DNA of 19,916 bases, from assembly GCA_016929775.1 (NCBI GenBank), contig JAFGIE010000118.1, positions 1 through 19,916 on the forward strand. The letters run 5' to 3'. The position numbers were made by a program, and so were the translations under genes. Source of the DNA: Anaerolineae bacterium (GTDB lineage: Bacteria > Chloroflexota > Anaerolineae > JAFGEY01). This document shows, piece after piece, positions 14,716 through 19,916 of this stretch; position 1 is the stretch's first letter; each line of letters begins with the position of its first letter. A model generated the notes under the pieces. The model was not told the DNA's origin and ran no database searches. It saw only the letters and a list, made by a program, of their open reading frames with translations.

Positions 14716-14800
14716 GCCCCTCGCGCGCGGGGCTACAACGTGGCGCTAACGCCCCACGCCGGGGCGGGCGCGTCCTCCGCCGAGCTAAGCGACCGGCGGA
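14716..14800. repeat. Three consecutive short GC-rich inverted repeats
   Basis: Within 85 bases there are GCCCC/GGGGC (14716-14720 with 14729-14733), CGCCCC/GGGGCG (14750-14755 with 14761-14766) and TCCGCCG/CGGCGGA (14776-14782 with 14794-14800). The first could end the upstream transcript; none has a T-run. They fill most of the 181-base gap before the second URO-D gene. Confidence 0.45.
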
Positions 14801-14887
14801 GCGATTGCGCTAACATTGTGGCCCACACGACGGGGAGCCGCTGCAGTAACGGATCGTCTAGGTCAACCGTGGGCAGGTGGAGGACCG

Positions 14888-15892
14888 ATGAACAGCCGCG
14901 AGCGGGTGACGTGCGCCATCGAGCGGACGGGGCCCGACCGGATCCCGATCACGCACGCCACGCTGCCGGGCGCCGTCGCGCGACACGGCGAGGCCCTCGA
15001 GGCCCTCTACCGTCGCTACCCGTCCGACGCGATCGGCGTGGGGAGCGCGACGTCGGGCGAGTTCGGTCCGCGGATCGGCGTGCCCAGCCGCGACACGTGG
15101 GGATCGCTCTGGGTCCGCTACAGCGACGAGCACAAGGGGCAGGCGGTTGGGCACCCGCTGGCGGACTGGGATGTGCTCTCGACCTACCTGCCGCCCGATA
15201 CCGCCAGCGACGCGATCATGGCCCAGATCGAGGCCCGCCTCGCGGCGAACGCTGGCGAGCACTATGCGTTAGCTGACGGCGACACGCTCTGGCAGCGTAT
15301 GTTCTACCTGCACGGTTACCAGGCAACGCTGCAAGACATGCTGCTCGCTCCCGAGCGCTGCGCATCGCTGCGCGACCTGATCCTCGAGGTCATGCTGCGA
15401 CGCGTCGAGCGCCTATGCCGGCTCCGCGCGCTCGATGGCGTGCACTTCCGGGACGATTGGGGCACGCAGCGGGCGCTGATGATCCGGCCCTCCCTGTGGC
15501 GCAGCATGTTCTTGCCCGCCTACGCCCGCCTGTTCGGCCTGGTGCGTGACGCGAGCAAGCACGTCTGGTTCCACAGCGATGGCGCGATCGCCGAGATCGT
15601 GCCCGACCTGCTCGCCGCAGGCGTACAGGTGCTCAATCCCCAGGTCGGGACAGTGGGCAGAGAGCGGTTGGTCACGCTCTGCGCCGGGCGTGCCTGCATC
15701 GAAGCCGACATCGACCGCCAGTGGACGCTGCCCTACGGCACGCCCGAGGATGTGCGCGCTGCGGTGCGCGCCGACATCGAGGCCTTTGGCGGGCCCGACG
15801 GCGGCTACATCGGGCGGGGCGAGGTCGCTGGCGACGTCCCCCTGGAGAACGTGGCGGCGATGTTTGACGCGTTTGCGCGGTACGCCGCCTGA
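14888..15892 (+). CDS. Uroporphyrinogen decarboxylase (URO-D) family protein, second copy
   Basis: This is a 334-residue protein. The ATG at 14888 is preceded by GGAGG (14879-14883) at short 4-base spacing. It opens with MNSRERVTCAIERTGPDRIP, the classic family start (SRERV...PDRIP). It shares with the other copy the FRDDWGTQ block (187-194), the HSDGAIAEIVPDLLAAGVQVLNPQVG block (229-254), a C-x-x-R-x-C-I-E-A-D-I-D-R-Q block (265-278) and DVPLENVAAMF near the end. These place it among URO-D/MtaA-like TIM-barrel proteins; the substrate is unknown. It leads a compact cluster: nitroreductase 27 bases downstream, then the permease. A true heme-pathway HemE is unlikely without other heme genes. 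A weak TAACAT at 14811-14816 is the only promoter candidate seen. Confidence 0.85.
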   Translation: MNSRERVTCAIERTGPDRIPITHATLPGAVARHGEALEALYRRYPSDAIGVGSATSGEFGPRIGVPSRDTWGSLWVRYSDEHKGQAVGHPLADWDVLSTYLPPDTASDAIMAQIEARLAANAGEHYALADGDTLWQRMFYLHGYQATLQDMLLAPERCASLRDLILEVMLRRVERLCRLRALDGVHFRDDWGTQRALMIRPSLWRSMFLPAYARLFGLVRDASKHVWFHSDGAIAEIVPDLLAAGVQVLNPQVGTVGRERLVTLCAGRACIEADIDRQWTLPYGTPEDVRAAVRADIEAFGGPDGGYIGRGEVAGDVPLENVAAMFDAFARYAA

Positions 15893-15919
15893 CTAGTCGA
15901 GCGCAAAGGAGCACAGCCT

Positions 15920-16498
15920 ATGGATACCATGACCGCGATCGCCGCCCGGCGGAGCATCCGGCATTTCGCCGAGCGTCCCCTTCCCGACGACGTGCTGGAC
16001 CAGATCCTGCACGCCGCCACACTGGCGCCCTCGGGCAAGAACCGGCAGCCGTGGCGTTTCTGCGTCGTGCGCGGCGAACAGCGCGCCGAGATGGTGCGCG
16101 TGATGCGCGAGGGCATCGCGCGGTTGGAGCGCGAGTACGGCGTCGAACCGGGAAGCGCCTACTGGAGCGCGGGTGTCATGGCGCAGGCGCCCGTGACGGT
16201 CTTTGTCTTCAACCCCTATGCCGGGACCTGGGACGCCCCGCAGTTTCCCGAGAGCCTGCAGATCGTGGTCGATGTCCAGTCTGCTGGCGCGGCGATCCAG
16301 AACATGCTGCTCGCCGCCCAGGCATTGGGCGTGGGCTCGCTCTGGATCTGCGACGTCTTTATGGCGATCGAGGAGCTGTGCGGCTGGTTGGGCGAGACGC
16401 ACCAGCTGGTTGCCGCCGTCTCCCTGGGATACGCGGACGAGGCGCCGGGCCCGCGACCGCGCAAGTCCGTCGACGAGGTGACGCGCTGGATCGAGTGA
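15920..16498 (+). CDS. Nitroreductase-family flavoprotein
   Basis: This is a 192-residue protein with an ATG at 15920 and AAAGGAG 8 bases upstream. The FMN-binding signatures are visible: RRSIRHF (10-16) and APSGKNRQPWRF (36-47). The hydrophobic helix AAIQNMLLAAQALGVGSLWI (124-143) and the C-terminal LVAAVSLGYADEAPGPRPRK (163-182) match the family, whose members use NAD(P)H to reduce nitro, quinone, enone or related substrates, or act in ring fragmentation or dehalogenation. The family is too broad to name a substrate. It lies between the URO-D-family gene and the permease with gaps of 27 and 18 bases, so all three are probably one transcript. Confidence 0.88.
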   Translation: MDTMTAIAARRSIRHFAERPLPDDVLDQILHAATLAPSGKNRQPWRFCVVRGEQRAEMVRVMREGIARLEREYGVEPGSAYWSAGVMAQAPVTVFVFNPYAGTWDAPQFPESLQIVVDVQSAGAAIQNMLLAAQALGVGSLWICDVFMAIEELCGWLGETHQLVAAVSLGYADEAPGPRPRKSVDEVTRWIE

Positions 16499-16516
16499 GG
16501 TCCTCCGGATGAACCG

Positions 16517-18292
16517 ATGACACCATCGATCGCACTCCTCTTGGGCATTATCGGGGCGGGACTCGTCCTCCTGGCGATCGACCGCTTCCCGGCTGACGTG
16601 ATCGGGCTCTGCATCCTCGCCGTCCTGAGCCTGGCGGGGCTCCTTCCTCCTGGCGCAGCCTTTGCGGGCTTTGGCAGCGACACGGTGGTCATGATCTTTG
16701 GGCTGCTGGTCCTCACCGCCGCGCTGACGCGTACCGGCGTCGTCGACGCGATCGGGCGCGCGATCCTGCGCTTCGCCGGGGATCGGCCCCGGCGCTTGTT
16801 GGCGGTGATCACGGTCGTGCCGGCGGCGATGAGCGCCCTGATCAGCAACACGGCGACGACGGCGCTCTTTGTGCCGATCGTCCTGGGCCTGGCGCGCCGC
16901 CTGCGCATCAGCGCCTCGCGCCTGCTGATGCCGTTGGCGTTCGCGACCATCCTTGCCAGCTCGGTCACCCTGATCAGCTCGTCAACCAATATCGTGATCG
17001 GGGGCTTGATGGTCCAATACGGCATGCTCCCGTTGGGCATGTTCGAGCTGAGCCTGGTCGGGCTCCCGGTTGCCGCAGTGGGCCTTGCCTACCTGCTCTT
17101 GCTCGGTCCGCACTGGGTGCCAGAGCGAGAGGCGCCGGACGAGGAGGCGGGGGGGTTTGCCATCCGTCCCTACATGGCGGAGGTCGTCGTGCTGCCCGAC
17201 TCGCCCCTGATCGGCAAGACGCTGCTCGAGTCGGGGTTTGGTCGAGACCTGGATCTCACGGTGCTGCGCGTGCTGCGCCCGCCCAATCACTACCTCGCGC
17301 CGCGCCCCGAGCTCCGGTTGCAGGCGCACGACGAGCTGGTCGTCAAGGGGCAGCACGACGAGGTCCTCCGGGTCAAGAGCGCAGTCGGGATCGGGATCAA
17401 AGCCGACGTCCGGCTCTCCGATCCGCGGCTCCGGGATGAGGAGGCGCAGCTTGCCGAGGCGCTGATCCTGCCCCGCTCGCCCCTCGTCGGGCGGACGCTC
17501 AAGGGCGTGCGCTTCCGGCAGCGGTATGGCTTGCAGGTATTGGGGCTGAACCGCCGCGGGAAAAACATCTACCGCAAGCTGAGCCAGATCCCGCTGCGCG
17601 CCGGCGATCAGGTGCTGGTGCAGGGACCGCACGCGCAGATCGCGACCATGGATGCGGACAATGTGTTTCGCGTGCTCGGGTTCGTCGCTCACCAGCGGCT
17701 CGACCGGCGGCGAGCGCCGGTCGCGATCGCCGTGTTTGGCGGAGTGCTGCTGCTCGCAGCGCTCAACGTCCTTTCCCTGCCGCTGGCGATCCTGCTGGGC
17801 CTGATCGCCATCTTTGCCACGCGCTGCATCACGCCGACGCAGGCGTATCGCGAGGTCGAGTGGAAGGCGATCGTCGTGATCGGCGCCATGCTTGGCCTGG
17901 GCAGCGCGATGGCGTACACGGGCACGGCAGCCTATCTCGCCGCCCAGATCGCGCACGTGGCGGGCGGCGCCCATCCCCTGTGGCTGCTGGGCGCGTTCTT
18001 TGCGCTGACCCTGCTGCTGACGCAGCCCATGTCCAACCAAGCTGCGGCAGTGGTCGTAGTGCCGGTCGCGATCGAGACGGCGCTGCAGCTCGGGCTGAAC
18101 ACGCGCGCCTTTGCCGTCATGATCGCCGTGGCTGCCAGCTGTTCCTTCCTGACGCCCCTCGAACCAGCCTGCCTGTTGGTCTATGGACCGGGGCGGTACC
18201 GGTTCGCCGACTTTGTGCGGTTCGGGGCGCTGCTGACGGTCCTGGTCTTCGCCGTCGCCATGGTGCTCGTGCCGCTGATCTGGCCCCTCTGA
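16517..18292 (+). CDS. SLC13/DASS-type permease with two central TrkA_C (RCK_C) domains
   Basis: This is a 591-residue protein. The ATG at 16517 has no good Shine-Dalgarno; it follows the nitroreductase stop by 18 bases, so translational coupling is likely. The N-terminal membrane half (about 5-197) carries the SNTATTALFVP hairpin motif (110-120) and ISSSTN (153-158). The C-terminal half (about 400-588) carries MSNQAAAVVVVP (505-516) and the TPLEPACLLVYGPGRY segment (546-561). These are the paired hairpin/ion-site motifs of divalent anion:sodium symporters and relatives. Between the halves, about 214-390 is soluble and contains two TrkA_C-like domains: VVVLPDSPLIGKTL with DELVVKG, and ALILPRSPLVGRTL with DQVLVQG. 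Such domains bind regulatory ligands such as nucleotides in other transporters. The likely substrate is an anion (sulfate or a dicarboxylate), but it cannot be assigned. It ends convergently with the mutase gene. Confidence 0.9.
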   Translation: MTPSIALLLGIIGAGLVLLAIDRFPADVIGLCILAVLSLAGLLPPGAAFAGFGSDTVVMIFGLLVLTAALTRTGVVDAIGRAILRFAGDRPRRLLAVITVVPAAMSALISNTATTALFVPIVLGLARRLRISASRLLMPLAFATILASSVTLISSSTNIVIGGLMVQYGMLPLGMFELSLVGLPVAAVGLAYLLLLGPHWVPEREAPDEEAGGFAIRPYMAEVVVLPDSPLIGKTLLESGFGRDLDLTVLRVLRPPNHYLAPRPELRLQAHDELVVKGQHDEVLRVKSAVGIGIKADVRLSDPRLRDEEAQLAEALILPRSPLVGRTLKGVRFRQRYGLQVLGLNRRGKNIYRKLSQIPLRAGDQVLVQGPHAQIATMDADNVFRVLGFVAHQRLDRRRAPVAIAVFGGVLLLAALNVLSLPLAILLGLIAIFATRCITPTQAYREVEWKAIVVIGAMLGLGSAMAYTGTAAYLAAQIAHVAGGAHPLWLLGAFFALTLLLTQPMSNQAAAVVVVPVAIETALQLGLNTRAFAVMIAVAASCSFLTPLEPACLLVYGPGRYRFADFVRFGALLTVLVFAVAMVLVPLIWPL

Positions 18293-18342
18293 ACCCAGCC
18301 CAGCGCAGCGCGCTGCGCCAGTGACCGCCCGCTCAGAGGGGC
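18283..18342. terminator. Nested inverted repeats between convergent genes (bidirectional 3' end)
   Basis: An outer pair GCCCCTCTGA (18283-18292) and TCAGAGGGGC (18333-18342) contains the stop codons of both convergent genes. It encloses a perfect 16-base palindrome, GCGCAGCGCGCTGCGC (18303-18318). The element reads the same in both directions at both levels and probably ends both transcripts, although neither side has a T-run. Confidence 0.55.
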
Positions 18343-19706
18343 ACGTCCACGCCGGGCGCGACCTCGGCGAGCTGGGCGAGGACCAAGGACTGGATCTGGT
18401 CCAGGCGCTCCGGGCTACGCGCCTCGAAGCGCAGCACGAGCACAGGCTGGGTGTTGGAGGCGCGGACCAACCCCCACCCATCGCCAAACAGAATGCGCAC
18501 GCCGTCGACGTCGATCACGTCGTACGCGCCGCGAAAGCGCGCCGCCATCTCGTCGACGATCGCGAACTTGAGCTCTTCGGGGCACTCGACGCGCGTCTCG
18601 GGCGTGGCAAAGTAGCGCGGCAGGGCGTCGATCAGGTCGACCAGCGGACGGTCCTGTGCGGCGAGCAGGCGGACCAGCCGCGCCGCCGCGTACAGGGCGT
18701 CGTCGTAGCCATAGTACTCGTCGGCGAAAAAGAGGTGCCCGCTCATCTCCCCTGCCAGCGGGGCGTGCAGCGCCTTCATCTTGGCCTTGATCAGCGAGTG
18801 CCCGGTCTTGTACATCACGGGCTCGCCGCCCAGCCGCGCGATCTCTTCGACCAGCCCCTGTGAGCACTTGACCTCAAAGATGATCGGCGCGCCGGGATGG
18901 GCTGCCAGCACCTCCCGCGCAAAGAGCATCATCAGCTGGTCGCCCCATACCACGCGTCCCCGGGCGTCGACGGCGCCGATGCGGTCCGAATCGCCGTCCC
19001 AGGCGATGCCCAGGTCGGCTTTGTTCGCCTGGACAGCGGCGATCAGGTCCGCCAGGTAGGCGGGCACGGTCGGGTCGGGGTGATGGTTCGGGAAGCGACC
19101 GTCGACCTCGCAGTACAGCTCGACTACGTCGGCGCCGATCGCGCGCAGGATCTGCGGCCCACACAGCCCGCCCGTGCCGTTGCCGGCGTCGACGACGACC
19201 GTGATCGGGCGCGCGATCGCGCCGACGCGGCACACGACGTCGTCGGCATACGCCTCGCTCACGTCGCGCGTGGTCACTCGGCCCTTGCCCTGCGCAAAGC
19301 GCCCTGCCTCGACGATCCGGCGCACCTCCTGGATCTGCTCCCCGTGGATCGTCGTCTTGCCCAGGGCGAGCTTGAAGCCGTTGAACTCGGGCGGGTTGTG
19401 GCTGCCGGTGATCATCACCCCTCCGCCCACGTCGAGGTGGAAGAGCGAGTAGTACAGGGTCGGCGTGGCGATCAGGCCCAGCTGGATCACGTCGACGCCA
19501 GTGGCGGCGACCCCGCGCGTCAGGGCCTCGGCGAGGTCGGGCGAGCTGAGGCGCGCGTCATAGCCTACGCTCACGCGGCGCACTCCTTGCCCGGCGGCGA
19601 GGGTGCCGTAGCCGCGTCCCAGCAGCTCGGCGACCTCGGGCGTCAGATCGCGCCCCACGATGCCGCGCACGTCGTACTCGCGGTAGATCTGTGCGTTCAC
19701 GTCCAT
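18333..19706 (-). CDS. Phosphomannomutase/phosphoglucomutase
   Basis: This is a 457-residue protein. The ATG at 19706 has AAGGAGGA shortly upstream and a consensus promoter; further upstream in-frame starts would precede that promoter. The alpha-D-phosphohexomutase family features are all present: the phosphoserine loop TGSHNPPEFNG (100-110, Ser102), the metal loop DGDSDR (237-242), the sugar-recognition loop GEMSGH (319-324) and the C-terminal phosphate-binding RASNTQP (415-421). The opening IYREYDVRGIVG (7-18) is typical of bacterial ManB/AlgC-type enzymes. It interconverts hexose 1- and 6-phosphates in the cytoplasm, supplying GDP-mannose or UDP-glucose routes for polysaccharide and glycolipid synthesis. 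The preference for mannose or glucose cannot be read from sequence alone. It is a single-gene unit, divergent from tRNA-Gln. Confidence 0.95.
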   Translation of the reverse strand: MDVNAQIYREYDVRGIVGRDLTPEVAELLGRGYGTLAAGQGVRRVSVGYDARLSSPDLAEALTRGVAATGVDVIQLGLIATPTLYYSLFHLDVGGGVMITGSHNPPEFNGFKLALGKTTIHGEQIQEVRRIVEAGRFAQGKGRVTTRDVSEAYADDVVCRVGAIARPITVVVDAGNGTGGLCGPQILRAIGADVVELYCEVDGRFPNHHPDPTVPAYLADLIAAVQANKADLGIAWDGDSDRIGAVDARGRVVWGDQLMMLFAREVLAAHPGAPIIFEVKCSQGLVEEIARLGGEPVMYKTGHSLIKAKMKALHAPLAGEMSGHLFFADEYYGYDDALYAAARLVRLLAAQDRPLVDLIDALPRYFATPETRVECPEELKFAIVDEMAARFRGAYDVIDVDGVRILFGDGWGLVRASNTQPVLVLRFEARSPERLDQIQSLVLAQLAEVAPGVDVPL

Positions 19707-19734
19707 GTCGGTCCTCCTTCTCGCTGCTGGGGCC

Positions 19735-19763
19735 ATTCTAGCACGAACCGGCGGCGGGGTCAA
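19735..19763 (-). promoter_or_regulatory. Extended -10 promoter for the phosphohexomutase gene
   Basis: On the minus strand, TTGACC (19758-19763), a 17-base spacer and TAGAAT (19735-19740), preceded by TGC, make the best-matched promoter in the window. The leader is about 22 bases. Confidence 0.78.
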
Positions 19764-19803
19764 CGGGCTTGCCCAAGGGGGGGTGCCATGGGGCGCGGAT
19801 GAT

Positions 19804-19832
19804 TTGCGCAAACGGGTCACCTGTGCTACAAT
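19804..19832 (+). promoter_or_regulatory. Extended -10 promoter for tRNA-Gln
   Basis: TTGCGC (19804-19809), a 17-base spacer and TACAAT (19827-19832), preceded by TGC, lie 11 bases upstream of the mature tRNA, giving a very short 5' leader. Confidence 0.72.
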
Positions 19833-19843
19833 GGCGCTCGCTC

Positions 19844-19916
19844 TGGGGGATAGTTTAATGGTAGAACGGATGACTCTGGATCATTTGGTCGGGGTTCGAA
19901 TCCCTGTCCCCCAGCC
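19844..19916 (+). tRNA. tRNA-Gln (anticodon CTG)
   Basis: The acceptor stem TGGGGGA (19844-19850) pairs with TCCCCCA (19907-19913). The anticodon loop CTCTGGA, closed by GATGA and TCATT, places CTG as the anticodon, reading CAG glutamine codons. The T-arm CGGGG-TTCGAAT-CCCTG and the TTTAATGGTA D-loop are normal. The discriminator G and CC follow; the window ends one base before an encoded CCA would be complete. Confidence 0.95.

Noticed and set aside
16982..18487. 501-codon minus-strand frame opposite the permease
   Set aside because: Gln/Arg/His-rich antisense shadow crossing the convergent terminator and the mutase end.
18897..19802. 301-codon plus-strand frame opposite the mutase
   Set aside because: Antisense to strongly conserved mutase motifs; no ribosome site.

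Overview
This window is GC-rich, gene-dense bacterial DNA. GTG starts are common, and most genes have purine-rich Shine-Dalgarno sequences. The gene content suggests a Chloroflexota (Anaerolineae-like) bacterium: CotH-type proteins next to DUF4956, expanded URO-D-family proteins, and large secreted multidomain proteins. The taxonomic guess is inference, because no rRNA or marker protein is present.

Layout, left to right. (1) 1-5237, plus strand: an operon-like trio of a 5'-truncated CotH-family kinase-like protein with a lamin-tail domain, a DUF4956 membrane protein, and a 987-residue membrane-anchored protein. The last joins a degenerate CotH-like region to a beta-helix-like region and a C-terminal beta domain. 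(2) 5342-7774, minus strand: a URO-D-family protein, a PlsC-type acyltransferase and an overlooked 51-residue small protein, each with its own promoter. (3) 8146-13442, plus strand: three single-gene units, each with an extended -10 promoter. They encode a secreted papain-family protease with a long cysteine-rich tail, a sulfatase/alkaline-phosphatase-superfamily enzyme, and a secreted VWA-domain protein closed by a strong terminator. (4) 13823-14706: a small membrane protein and a 114-residue protein with four cysteines. (5) 14888-18292: a compact cluster of a second URO-D-family protein, a nitroreductase-family protein, and an SLC13-type permease carrying two TrkA_C-like domains. (6) 18333-19706, minus: phosphomannomutase/phosphoglucomutase, convergent with the permease. 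(7) 19844 to the end: tRNA-Gln(CTG), divergent from the mutase.

Much of the coding capacity is for envelope or extracellular proteins: the CotH operon, the protease, the VWA protein and small membrane proteins. Sugar-phosphate and lipid enzymes that could feed envelope synthesis are also present. Points most worth a second look are the active/degenerate CotH pairing with DUF4956, the mosaic cysteine-rich protease ending in a knottin-like spacing, the 51-residue gene with its own promoter, the hairpin touching the Shine-Dalgarno of the VWA gene, and the nested inverted repeats containing both stop codons of the convergent permease and mutase genes. No CRISPR array, insertion sequence, rRNA or phage gene was seen.
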